64,000 nucleotides of DNA. Origin: DATJSJ01 sp035504175 (lineage in GTDB: Bacteria; Pseudomonadota; Alphaproteobacteria; Acetobacterales; Acetobacteraceae). Each line of letters starts with the position of its first letter. Positions within the stretch are counted from its first letter, which is position 1. The notes below the pieces were generated by a model. The model was not told where the DNA came from, searched no databases, and worked only from the letters and a program-made list of their open reading frames with translations. Shown here one piece after another: positions 36,121-44,147 of the stretch. The stretch covers positions 1 through 64,000 of the forward strand of contig DATJSJ010000025.1 of NCBI GenBank assembly GCA_035504175.1, in the 5' to 3' direction. Both the position numbers and the translations under genes were made by a program.

Positions 36121-36132
36121 CCAAACGATTGG
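36121..36132. promoter_or_regulatory. Candidate LacI operator (near copy) in aldolase/lacI gap
   Basis: CCAAACGATTGG differs by one base from the perfect palindrome CCAATCGATTGG found at 41153 and 43749. It lies 17 bp upstream of the aldolase start and 66 bp upstream of the repressor start, a position suited to repression of the aldolase and autoregulation. Confidence 0.6.
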
Positions 36133-36197
36133 ACTATGAGCGGCTTCGCTTCGCAGCGTCAACCGTCCGACCCTTGCCGCGGCCGTCCGGCACCGCT

Positions 36198-37442
36198 ATG
36201 TGCCATCCGATTCCCTGCCAGTCCCAGCCATCACTCCCGGAGGCGGCCACGTCCGAGCGCAACCAGCCGAGGCCGCCCGCAACCGGTCCGTCACCGCGCG
36301 GCCTCGCCGCGGTCTCGCTCAAGGACGTTGCCGAACGCGCCGGGTTCGATGCGTCCACCGTCTCGCGCGTGCTGCGGGGCGACGAGCGCAAGCCTGCCAC
36401 GGCCGAGACACGCGCGCGCATCCTGCAGGTTGCCGACCAGCTCGGCTATCGCCCGAACAGCGTCGCCCGCAGCCTGCGAACGCGCAAGACGGAGGCGATC
36501 GGCCTGGTGATTCCCGACGCCGGCAATCCCGGCTTCGCAGAAATCTTCAAGGGCGTGCAGACGGCGACTGCGGAGGCCGGCTGGCACGTGATCGTCGTCG
36601 AGGGGCGTCCGCCGAGCCGGGCCGCGCTGGGCTGGGAGCGGCTGGTTCTGGAAGGCCGCGTCGATGGCGTGCTCGTCCTCGTCGCCAGCATCCGCGATCC
36701 GGTGGTGCAGCGCGTGGCGCGCAGCGGCATGCCGGTCGTGCTGGTCAACCGCCGCTGCGACGGCGTCACCGGTTCCGTGGTCATGAACGATGAACGCGGC
36801 GCCGAAGTGGCGGTCGACCATTTCGTCGCGCTCGGCCATCGCCGCATCGGCCACATCGCCGGACCGCCGACGATCGACACCGGCCGCCGGCGCCTGGCGG
36901 GGTTCCGCGACGCGCTGCGCAAGCACGGACTGCTGCTGCCGGGCTCGTGGCTGGCGCGGACCGACTATACCGAAGCGGGCGGTGCTGCGGCAGCGCTCGA
37001 GTTGCTGGCCAGGGCGCAGCACGACATGCCGACCGCGCTCTACGTCGCCAGTTTCCTGTCCGGCATCGGCGCCATCCAGGTGTTCAAGCAGGCCGGGCTG
37101 GCAATCCCGGGCGATCTCTCGGTCATCGTCAGCGACGAGCTGGCGCTGGCGGCGCACACCGACCCGCCGCTCAGCACGGTCGCAATGCCGGTGACGCGCA
37201 TGGGCGAGGTGGCGACGCGCATGCTGCTCGGCGCGCTGGCGCGCCAGCCGGTCAGCGACATCGTGCTGCCCGACGAGCCGCGTCTCGTCCTGCGCGCCTC
37301 CACCGCTCCCCCGCCCAACGATCCGCGCAGCGATCAGCCCGCGAATGGCGGCAGTGCGAGACCGCGCACGCCGGCATCGATGGCGAAGAGCGCGCCGGCC
37401 GGCGACGTGGTCAGCTTCCGCAAGCGGGCGGTGGTGACGTAG
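36198..37442 (+). CDS. LacI-family transcriptional regulator
   Basis: A 414-residue repressor-type protein. The LacI helix-turn-helix starts near residue 40 (SLKDVAERAGFDASTVSRVL) and includes the hinge YRPNSVARSL, followed by the periplasmic-binding-like sensor domain (about 100-380). The N-terminal extension of about 40 residues is proline-rich and unlike typical LacI proteins, so the true start is uncertain; a TTG at 36129 would fall inside the operator. The C-terminal tail of about 45 residues extends past the usual end and overlaps the SMP-30 gene by 109 bp tail to tail. It is the obvious regulator of the 35-44 kb genes. Confidence 0.85.
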   Translation: MCHPIPCQSQPSLPEAATSERNQPRPPATGPSPRGLAAVSLKDVAERAGFDASTVSRVLRGDERKPATAETRARILQVADQLGYRPNSVARSLRTRKTEAIGLVIPDAGNPGFAEIFKGVQTATAEAGWHVIVVEGRPPSRAALGWERLVLEGRVDGVLVLVASIRDPVVQRVARSGMPVVLVNRRCDGVTGSVVMNDERGAEVAVDHFVALGHRRIGHIAGPPTIDTGRRRLAGFRDALRKHGLLLPGSWLARTDYTEAGGAAAALELLARAQHDMPTALYVASFLSGIGAIQVFKQAGLAIPGDLSVIVSDELALAAHTDPPLSTVAMPVTRMGEVATRMLLGALARQPVSDIVLPDEPRLVLRASTAPPPNDPRSDQPANGGSARPRTPASMAKSAPAGDVVSFRKRAVVT

Positions 37443-38200
37443 AGGATGTCGAGCGCCGGACCGCCGAATTCGCAGCAGGTCGGGATGCTCGTCGGCAGGT
37501 GGATGCTCTGCATCAGGCTTCCGTCCGGATCGAAACGGCAGACCTTGCCGCTCTCCGGCCAGGTGGACCAGTAGCAGCCCTCCGCGTCGACCGTCGCGCC
37601 ATCGGCGCAGCCGTCGCTGTCGCGAAAATCGACGAACACGCGCCGATTGGCGAGGTCGCCCGTGGCCGCGTCGAAATCGAACGCCCAGACGAAGCCGCCC
37701 TGGCTGTCAGCGAAATAGAGCGTGCGGCTATCCGGGCTGAAGGCCAGGCCGTTCGAGGAAATGATCCCGTCCACCATGCGATGGCAAGAGAGATCCGGGT
37801 CGAGCCGGTAGAGCGCGCCGACCGGTTCGGCCGGTCGCGGCGGCGCCTCGAACACCGTGCCCGACCAGAAGCGCCCCTGCCGGTCGGTCTTGCCGTCATT
37901 GAAGCGCGTCTCCGGCCGGTCCGCCTCCGGATCGCCGATCGGCGTGAACTCACCGGTCGCGGGATCGAAGACGTGGAAGCCATCGGCCAGCGTCACGACC
38001 AGCCCGCCCGCCCGGCGCGGCGCCACGCAGCCAATGTCGCGCGGCGTCGGATAGACGACATCCTCACCGGTCGCCGGATCGAAGCAATGAATCGCACGAC
38101 CCCAGATGTCCACCCACCAAAGACGCTGCGCCTGCGCGTCCCAGAACGTCCCCTCGCCGAGTTCGGCGCCGGCATCGAGGACGCAGACGATTTCGGTCAT
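37334..38200 (-). CDS. SMP-30/gluconolactonase/LRE family protein
   Basis: A 288-residue six-bladed beta-propeller lactonase. The metal site is indicated by LGEGTFWD (glutamate), RFNDGKTD (asparagine/aspartate), SNGLAFSPDS (asparagine) and DGCADGATVD (aspartate). It hydrolyses sugar lactones made by a dehydrogenase. Its start overlaps the ATPase stop in the same operon, so it is the last gene of the LacI-controlled minus-strand run. Its 3' end overlaps the convergent lacI gene. Confidence 0.89.
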   Translation of the reverse strand: MTEIVCVLDAGAELGEGTFWDAQAQRLWWVDIWGRAIHCFDPATGEDVVYPTPRDIGCVAPRRAGGLVVTLADGFHVFDPATGEFTPIGDPEADRPETRFNDGKTDRQGRFWSGTVFEAPPRPAEPVGALYRLDPDLSCHRMVDGIISSNGLAFSPDSRTLYFADSQGGFVWAFDFDAATGDLANRRVFVDFRDSDGCADGATVDAEGCYWSTWPESGKVCRFDPDGSLMQSIHLPTSIPTCCEFGGPALDILYVTTARLRKLTTSPAGALFAIDAGVRGLALPPFAG

Positions 38201-39012
38201 GGCGCCGCGAGATCGAGCCGGTCGCGCCGGACCGCGATCAGTTCCTGCATCTCCTCGACGCTGACCTCGCCGCGGTCGATCACGCGCACCACGCGGCCGA
38301 GCTCGAGCAACACGACGCGGTCGGCGACCGGCAGCACGTGGCTCATATTGTGGTCGATGTAGAGCACGCCGAGCCCCTGCGCCCTGGCCCGGTCGATGGA
38401 CGCGAGCACGTTGCGGGTCTCGCGCACCGAGAGCGCCGCCGTCGGCTCGTCGAGCAGCAGCAACTTCGCGCCGAAATGCATCGCGCGGGTGATCGCGACC
38501 GACTGCCGCTCGCCGCCGGAGAGCGTCGCGACCGGCTGCTCGGCGCTGCGAACGCGCGTCAGTCCGAGCTCGGCAACCGCCGCGCTCGCCTCCCGTCGCA
38601 TTCGCTCGCGCTGCAGCACGCGCAGCGGTCCGAAGTGGCGGACATGCTCCTTGCCGAGAAAGAAGTTCCGCCACAGGCTGAGCTGGTCGATGATCGCGAG
38701 GTCCTGATAGACCGCCTCGATCCCCATCGCCCGCGCCTCCGCCGGGGTGCGGAAGCGCACGTCGTGCCCGAGGAACCGCAGCGTGCCCTCGGTCGGTTGC
38801 TGATACCCGGCGAAGATCTTGAGGAGCGTCGATTTGCCGGCGCCGTTGTCGCCGACCAGCGCCACCACCTCGCCGGGCCAGACGGCGAGGTTGACGTCGA
38901 AGATCACCCTGCTGCGGCCGTAGCTGTGCGAGACGCCGCGCAGCTCGAACACCGGCTCGCCGCCGCGGTCGACGATGTGCGCGGCTTGCGCGGCCGACGG
39001 CGCCGCGCTCAT
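38197..39012 (-). CDS. Sugar ABC transporter ATP-binding protein (CUT2, single NBD)
   Basis: A 271-residue ATPase with Walker A GDNGAGKST (about 54-62), signature LSGGERQ and Walker B LLLLDEPTAAL. Like the ATPase at 9.5 kb it has only one nucleotide-binding domain; the FFLGKEH and NFFLG blocks are shared, so the two are likely paralogues. It overlaps both neighbours by ATGA. Confidence 0.9.
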   Translation of the reverse strand: MSAAPSAAQAAHIVDRGGEPVFELRGVSHSYGRSRVIFDVNLAVWPGEVVALVGDNGAGKSTLLKIFAGYQQPTEGTLRFLGHDVRFRTPAEARAMGIEAVYQDLAIIDQLSLWRNFFLGKEHVRHFGPLRVLQRERMRREASAAVAELGLTRVRSAEQPVATLSGGERQSVAITRAMHFGAKLLLLDEPTAALSVRETRNVLASIDRARAQGLGVLYIDHNMSHVLPVADRVVLLELGRVVRVIDRGEVSVEEMQELIAVRRDRLDLAAP

Positions 39013-40040
39013 GATTGGAACCGGCCGAAGCGGCCGAGCCTGACATTGGCAATCACCACGATGACCAGCATCACGCCGATGAAGGTCACGTAGAACGACC
39101 CGGGAACGCCGATCAGCACCAGGCCGATCTGGATGGTCGCGAGGAGGAACGCGCCGATCACGCTGCCCCAGATCGTCCCGGCGCCCCCGAACAGCGAGGT
39201 GCCGCCGAGCACCGCCGCGGTGATCGCCAGCAGCTCGTAATTCTGCCCCTGCCCCTGCGTCACGCCGCGGATGTAGGAGAACTGCATGCAGCCGGCGAGG
39301 CCGGCGAAGACCGCGCTGAGGACGAAGTTGACGCGCTTCACCCGTCCGATCGGCACGCCCATCGCCTTCGCCGGTCCGCGCCGGCCACCGGTCGCGAAGG
39401 TCCAGTTGCCGTAGCGCAGCCGCGTCAACACGAACCAGAACCCGACGGCGATCACCGCCATCCAGGCCAGCGGCATGTAGAACGGGCTATGCCCGATGCG
39501 CCCGCCGAGGAGCGCCATCGAGGCGCTGGGATCGAACATAATGAGCTGATGGCCGCTGATCAGCAGGTTGTTCAGCCCCTCGAGGACGAAGAACATGCCG
39601 AGCGTGGTGATGAAGGACGGGATGCCGAAGGCGGTGGTCACCAGCCCGTTCATCACGCCGACCGCAGCCGCGGCGAGCAAAGCGACGGCCAGCGACACCC
39701 ATTCATTGATCCCGTTGCTGACGTACAGGATCGCCCAGACGATCGGGGTGAAGGCGAAATTCTGGCCAACCGAGAGGTCGAATTCGCCGCTGATCATCAG
39801 CATGGTGACGCCGACCGCGACGATCGCGATGGTGGACGCGACGGTGCTGATCGCGGTCATGGTCTGCGGCGACCAGAAATGCGTCGTCTGGGCGCTGAAG
39901 AACAGGACGACCGCGAGCAGTCCGAGCCCCGGCGGCAGTTCCGGCACGCTGAGCAGGGCGTCCCGCAATCCGTGCTCCGACGCGTGGCCGGGGCGCGGCG
40001 TCGATCCGGCACCCGGCAGTGGCTTGGCGCGTGCGTTCAT
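39009..40040 (-). CDS. Sugar ABC transporter permease (CUT2)
   Basis: A 343-residue permease of the BPD_transp_2 family with about ten hydrophobic segments and the family blocks SGEFDLSVGQNFAF and GGTSLFGGAGTIWG. The N-terminal 30 residues are polar and proline-rich. It is separated from the binding-protein gene by a 48-bp gap with a strong hairpin and is coupled to the ATPase gene downstream. Confidence 0.9.
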   Translation of the reverse strand: MNARAKPLPGAGSTPRPGHASEHGLRDALLSVPELPPGLGLLAVVLFFSAQTTHFWSPQTMTAISTVASTIAIVAVGVTMLMISGEFDLSVGQNFAFTPIVWAILYVSNGINEWVSLAVALLAAAAVGVMNGLVTTAFGIPSFITTLGMFFVLEGLNNLLISGHQLIMFDPSASMALLGGRIGHSPFYMPLAWMAVIAVGFWFVLTRLRYGNWTFATGGRRGPAKAMGVPIGRVKRVNFVLSAVFAGLAGCMQFSYIRGVTQGQGQNYELLAITAAVLGGTSLFGGAGTIWGSVIGAFLLATIQIGLVLIGVPGSFYVTFIGVMLVIVVIANVRLGRFGRFQS

Positions 40041-40057
40041 GGCCGCGGCGTCATGCT

Positions 40058-40081
40058 CCCGGGCCGCGCTCGCGGCCCGGG
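40058..40081 (-). other. Strong intercistronic hairpin after the sugar-binding protein gene
   Basis: An 11-base inverted repeat, CCCGGGCCGCG and CGCGGCCCGGG, with only two bases between, lying directly after the binding-protein stop. It parallels the hairpin at 11376-11406 in the first sugar operon. No T-tract follows. Confidence 0.55.
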
Positions 40082-40088
40082 CACATGC

Positions 40089-41069
40089 CTAGCACCGACC
40101 CGCCTTGATGCAGGCGATGACCGTGTCGATGTTCTTTTGCGTCACGATCGAGGTGCCGGTGTTCACGTTGACCGGCGTCAGGCTGTATTTCGCCTCGTTG
40201 ACCAGGTTGGCGACGGCGAAATAGGCCTGCAGGAAGGGCTGCTGGTTGATCGCCATGGTCAGCGTGCCGTCCTTGATCCGCTTCGCCGCCTCCGCGCCGA
40301 CATCGAAGGTCGCGACCGGAAGCTTCAGGTTGTTCTCACCGACGTACTGCGCCGCCGGATTGGCGGCGGGATTGCCGAGCCCGACGATGCCGCAAATCCC
40401 CTTGTCGGCCTGCAGCGCCGCGCTGATCAGCGAGAGGTTCTGCCCCTCGTCGGCGGTGGCGGTGAGATCGCTGTGCGGATAATGTGCCGCGTCGAGTGCC
40501 CGCTTCACCCCGTCGGCCCGCAGCGTCAGCACGAAGGCGGTCGGGAACGGATTGACGATCAGCACCTTGCAGGGCGTCGCCGGCAACGACGGCAGCCACG
40601 CCTTGGCGAGGATCTCGCCGGAGATCGATTCATCCTGCCCGACGAAGGCGAGGTGGCGGATGCGCGGATCGCTCGGCGCGTTCTCGCCTTCGAAGCGATC
40701 GTTGTTGTACAGCACCACCGGAATGCCGGCATTCAGCGCCGCGACGGTCGGCGCCTCCATCGTCTTCGAGACGTAGTCGATGGCAATGCCGGCCGGCTTG
40801 GCGGCGATCGCGGCCTGGATCAAGGGCACCATGCCGGCGTCACCGGTGTCCTGCGGCGTCGCCTGGAACACGACGCTGACCCCGAAATCATGCGCGGCCT
40901 GCTTCGCGCCGTTCTGCTCGGTGATCCAGAACGGATCGGTCAGGCTCGGCGCGATCACGTAGACCGTCGGCTCGTCCGCCGCCGCGATCGAAGCCGCGCC
41001 GCCCGTCGCCAGCGCCGCGAGCAGCGCGCCAAGTCCAACGGCGCGCGCCAGGTACCGGTCAGTCGCCAT
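40089..41069 (-). CDS. Sugar ABC transporter substrate-binding protein (CUT2)
   Basis: A 326-residue periplasmic protein of the ribose-binding type I fold. A Sec signal peptide covers about residues 1-28, ending at SIAAADEP. SLTDPFWITEQNGAKQAA, LYNNDRFEG and FVGQDESISGE are family blocks. The ATG at 41069 has GGGAGG six bases upstream; an ATG at 41075 has no spacing to that site. A perfect CCAATCGATTGG palindrome lies about 85 bp upstream, giving this part of the operon its own regulated promoter. The ligand is probably a sugar or sugar acid. Confidence 0.9.
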   Translation of the reverse strand: MATDRYLARAVGLGALLAALATGGAASIAAADEPTVYVIAPSLTDPFWITEQNGAKQAAHDFGVSVVFQATPQDTGDAGMVPLIQAAIAAKPAGIAIDYVSKTMEAPTVAALNAGIPVVLYNNDRFEGENAPSDPRIRHLAFVGQDESISGEILAKAWLPSLPATPCKVLIVNPFPTAFVLTLRADGVKRALDAAHYPHSDLTATADEGQNLSLISAALQADKGICGIVGLGNPAANPAAQYVGENNLKLPVATFDVGAEAAKRIKDGTLTMAINQQPFLQAYFAVANLVNEAKYSLTPVNVNTGTSIVTQKNIDTVIACIKAGRC

Positions 41070-41152
41070 CGCCATCCTCCCTCGTTGATTGCGCCTGGCC
41101 GGCCGCGATCGCCGGCACGCGCTTGGCCCTTGCCCGGGCTCTGCCCCTTCTC

Positions 41153-41164
41153 CCAATCGATTGG
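41153..41164. promoter_or_regulatory. Candidate LacI operator upstream of the sugar-binding protein gene
   Basis: Perfect 12-base palindrome CCAATCGATTGG (14 bases, CCCAATCGATTGGG, counting flanks) in the 129-bp gap between the dehydrogenase and binding-protein genes. The identical 12-mer recurs at 43749. A centrally symmetric CG is typical of LacI-family operators. Confidence 0.7.
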
Positions 41165-41198
41165 GGCGGCGAACGGTACGGCCGGGTCGCGGCCACCG

Positions 41199-42257
41199 TC
41201 AAGACTGCGCTTCGCCCGCCGCGAGAACCGGCACGGCGATGCGCGAGCCCGCCGCGGCCACCATCGCTTCCCAGGTCGGCCGATCGACCGCGATCGATCC
41301 GTCGCCCGCGCGCGCCGCCATCTGCCGCTCGCGCTCACCCGGCAGCAGCACCGGCGCCGCCGGATCCAGCGGCGGCGCGCTGCGCAGATACGCCGCCATG
41401 CGATCGGCGCGCGCCGAATATTCGCCGTCGGTCGCGATCGCGAGCATCGCGAGATTGGAGCCGAGCCGCGCCAGGTCCTCGGTCTCGTCCCCCGCCAGCA
41501 GCGCCGCCAGAATCTCGACCAGGATGGCGAGCGCCGTTCCGCGATACCCGACCGCCGCGCCCAGCGGTTGCAGCACACCCGGCGGCTGCGTGTAGAGCGC
41601 AGCGGGATCGTCGGTCGGGCGGCCCTCCGCGTCACGCAGTGCCCCCGCCGGCGCGCGAAGCCCGCGCTGCAGCAGACTGCGGATCACGCCTTCCGGTGCC
41701 ACGCTGGTCGAGAAATCGGCGGCGAGCGGCGGCGCGTCATGCCGCGGACAGGCGAAGGCGATCGGGTTGGTGGCGAGCCGGCCCTCTCTGCCGCCGAACG
41801 GCGCCACCCGGTGCCCGCTGCGCGGGCCGCTGCAAACGAGCAGGCCGACGCAGCCCTGCCCGGCGATGCGCTCGGCGTAGGCACCGATCCGCCCGGTGTG
41901 ACCCATGTGGCGGCCGGTGACGAAGCCGACGCCGGCCGAGGCGGCAAGCCGCACCGCCTCATCGGCCATCGCCCGTCCCACCACCTGGCCGAAGCCGCGC
42001 CGGCCGTCCACCGCGGCACGTCCCGGCGCGCTGCGCGCGACATGCGGCGTCGCGCGCGGATCGATCTCGCCAGATTCGATCTCCCCGATGTATTGCGGCA
42101 CGCGCAGGACGCCGTGCGAGGGCAGCCCGAGCCGGTCGGCTTCGATCAGATGGTCGACGACGATCTTCGCCTCGCCGGTGCCGGCGCCGGCCGCGATCAG
42201 CAGGTCGCAGGCGAACTGCGCCAGCGCGGCCTGCGGCACGCGAATCGTGGACGTCAC
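41199..42257 (-). CDS. Ldh2-family malate/L-lactate/ureidoglycolate-type dehydrogenase
   Basis: A 352-residue NAD(P)-dependent oxidoreductase of the Ldh2 (malate/L-sulfolactate/2,3-diketogulonate reductase) fold, unrelated to Rossmann lactate dehydrogenases. Diagnostic blocks are DRLGLPSHGVLRVP near the N-terminus, GFGQVVGRAMADEA, TGRHMGHTGRIG and RLATNPIAFACP. The GTG start overlaps the stop of the DUF59 gene (GTGA), so the genes are coupled. It probably oxidises or reduces a sugar-derived 2-hydroxy acid in the LacI-controlled pathway. Confidence 0.87.
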   Translation of the reverse strand: MTSTIRVPQAALAQFACDLLIAAGAGTGEAKIVVDHLIEADRLGLPSHGVLRVPQYIGEIESGEIDPRATPHVARSAPGRAAVDGRRGFGQVVGRAMADEAVRLAASAGVGFVTGRHMGHTGRIGAYAERIAGQGCVGLLVCSGPRSGHRVAPFGGREGRLATNPIAFACPRHDAPPLAADFSTSVAPEGVIRSLLQRGLRAPAGALRDAEGRPTDDPAALYTQPPGVLQPLGAAVGYRGTALAILVEILAALLAGDETEDLARLGSNLAMLAIATDGEYSARADRMAAYLRSAPPLDPAAPVLLPGERERQMAARAGDGSIAVDRPTWEAMVAAAGSRIAVPVLAAGEAQS

Positions 42258-42619
42258 GGTCGGGCGGGGCCTGCCCGGCCGAGCACCTCCCGCGCCGCGG
42301 GGCTGAGCCGGGATTCGTCCCAGACGGTCTCGGCGTCGGCGAATTGCACCGAAACGGTGCGGCACCAGTCGAGTGCGCCCACGCGACCCTCGATCTCGGC
42401 TTCGATGACGCCACGGAACAGGCAGGTCGGGAAGGTCGGCAGCACGGTGACGCGCACCGCGTCGTCGCCGATCTCCAGCCGCTCGACCATGCCCATGCCG
42501 ACCAGCCCGACCGGGCGGCCGAGGCCGCGGCTGCACGGATCGACGATCGTATCCAGCGCCGCCATCACCGCGGCACGCCGGTCGCCCGGACTGGCGGCCG
42601 CATCCGGCCCGCTCGTCAC
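42254..42619 (-). CDS. DUF59 (MIP18/PaaD-like) iron-sulfur assembly family protein
   Basis: A 121-residue protein of the MIP18/DUF59 family, whose members help mature iron-sulfur proteins. The DP motif (IVDPCSRGLGRPVGLVGMG) and the later cysteine of PTFPTCLFRG are the family marks. It starts on a GTG overlapping the amidohydrolase stop and is coupled to the Ldh2-type gene. No iron-sulfur enzyme is evident in this operon, so its partner is unknown. Confidence 0.75.
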   Translation of the reverse strand: MTSGPDAAASPGDRRAAVMAALDTIVDPCSRGLGRPVGLVGMGMVERLEIGDDAVRVTVLPTFPTCLFRGVIEAEIEGRVGALDWCRTVSVQFADAETVWDESRLSPAAREVLGRAGPARP

Positions 42620-43710
42620 GGCCGCAACTCCGCCGCGAGCGGGTCGCGCTGCGCAGGCAGCGGCAGCAGCGACCAGGGTTCCGCCAGACCTGCGGCGCGC
42701 CGCCGCGCGATCGCATCGTCGGCGATCTTCGCCTGCGTCGCGGCGAGATCGATGCCGTGCAGGCGCGCATAGTTGCGGCCAAGAATGTCTGCCTTGACCT
42801 CGCGGGTCAGCGGCGCGTAGCCGTCGCCCTCGATCATCTCGGCCGGCATCTCCAGTCGTGCGAACGCCTCCAGCACCGGACGCGGATGCGGCGAGGACGC
42901 GCCGCTCGACCAGAACAGTTTCTGCGCCCCGCCCATCATGATGAATTCGCCGAGGATGCGCGCGAGCTTGCGCGGATGGCGCACCGCCAGGCTGGCGGTC
43001 GACTCCAGTCCCACATAGACGTTCGGGAATCGCGCGATCTGCGCCGCCGCCTCGTCGAGGAAGGCGAAGCCGGAATGCACGACCTCGAATGCCAGATCCG
43101 GAAAGTCGATCGCGGCATAGTCGATGTCACCGTTCTTGAACGGATCCATTGCGACCGCGCCCAGCGGCATCGCCTTGTGCACCGCAACCACGCGCACGCC
43201 GCGCGCCCGACACCGCTCGAGCACGGGATAAAGCAGGTCGCGGTCATCGAACCGCAACACCCGCACGTCGCCGTCGATCACGTCCACCGGGTAGAGTTTG
43301 AGGCCGGAAATGCCCCATTCCTCGACCTGCCGGTCGAGTTCGTCCAGCGCCCGCGGCCCCTGCAGCGGCGAAATGCCCCCATATAAAATCATCCGATCGG
43401 GGTGGCGCCGCTTCAGCTCGAGACCGATCGCCATCGGCGAGAAATCGTGCAGGAACCCGAATGCCGGCACGGTGTGGTAGCAGGCGGCGTCGACCTGGGT
43501 TTCCAGGAACAGCGCCGATTCCAGGATGTCGGCGGTGATCGGCTGGAAATAGCGGTCCGGCGGCAGCCGGTACGGATCCGGCACCATCGCCCACTGAAAC
43601 GCGTGGTTGCCCAGCAGCAGCGACTTGCCGTACCGGCTGGCGATGTTGGCGGTCGTCGAATCAAAGCCGTGCACGACGCTGTCGAAGACGAACATGCCGT
43701 CGATGCTCAT
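42616..43710 (-). CDS. Amidohydrolase (Amidohydro_2, ACMSD/lactonase-like)
   Basis: A 364-residue TIM-barrel hydrolase of the amidohydrolase-2 group. Conserved positions include GLKLYPVD, VHKAMPLG (histidine), VVHSGFAFLDE (histidine) and FWSSGASSPHP, where an acidic residue usually sits. The N-terminal HxH pair expected near residue 15 is only VVHGFD, so the metal site is atypical. GGGAGGAGG precedes the ATG at 43710. It heads the LacI-regulated operon, with an operator palindrome 39-50 bp upstream. Lactone hydrolysis or decarboxylation is plausible. Confidence 0.82.
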   Translation of the reverse strand: MSIDGMFVFDSVVHGFDSTTANIASRYGKSLLLGNHAFQWAMVPDPYRLPPDRYFQPITADILESALFLETQVDAACYHTVPAFGFLHDFSPMAIGLELKRRHPDRMILYGGISPLQGPRALDELDRQVEEWGISGLKLYPVDVIDGDVRVLRFDDRDLLYPVLERCRARGVRVVAVHKAMPLGAVAMDPFKNGDIDYAAIDFPDLAFEVVHSGFAFLDEAAAQIARFPNVYVGLESTASLAVRHPRKLARILGEFIMMGGAQKLFWSSGASSPHPRPVLEAFARLEMPAEMIEGDGYAPLTREVKADILGRNYARLHGIDLAATQAKIADDAIARRRAAGLAEPWSLLPLPAQRDPLAAELRP

Positions 43711-44147
43711 CGCCGCCTCCTCCCGTCCGACGGCTTGTTGTGCCGATGCCAATCGATTGGGAGCAAGGGTAGCAGACGAAGGAGGCGTGTCAAGCGAAGC
43801 CGCGGCGGGTCGAATGCGCTGCGTCCGGTGCATCGCGCCGGCCACCGGCGCCGCAGCGCGCGCGTCGGCGAACTCTCGCGTTCGCGATCACCGCGAATGA
43901 ACCAATCGCGATACGAACGCGCTTCGCATTGACGCATTTGGTCCGCAGTCGCAATCAACTTGTCGAACGCCATTCCGTGTGGTTTGATGCGGCTGAGCCC
44001 TCCGCGCAGGGAGCCGTGTGGCGGCTCGCGCCCGCGCCACACGCCCTTCATTTCGGCCCGGGTCAGGCCTGCGGAGCGACGCGTCATCGCACCCGGAACG
44101 GGTGCACGCGTGGCCGCGCCGACCTATCTTGGATCGGGACTTGCAGC
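43711..44147. other. Divergent regulatory gap between LacI operon and LuxR-type gene
   Basis: A 437-bp region without a credible gene. The left end carries the ribosome site and operator of the amidohydrolase operon. The middle (43870-43990) is less GC-rich and is the likely promoter zone for the rightward LuxR-type regulator gene. I see no further repeats or structured RNA. Confidence 0.5.
43749..43760. promoter_or_regulatory. Candidate LacI operator upstream of the amidohydrolase operon
   Basis: Perfect palindrome CCAATCGATTGG located 39 bp upstream of the amidohydrolase start codon, where bound repressor would block the promoter. It is identical to the copy at 41153-41164. Confidence 0.72.

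Noticed and set aside
39015..42797. A 1260-codon open frame on the plus strand
   Set aside because: It runs antisense through four well-supported minus-strand genes, has Arg/His/Asp-rich composition typical of GC-rich antisense frames, and shows no domain.
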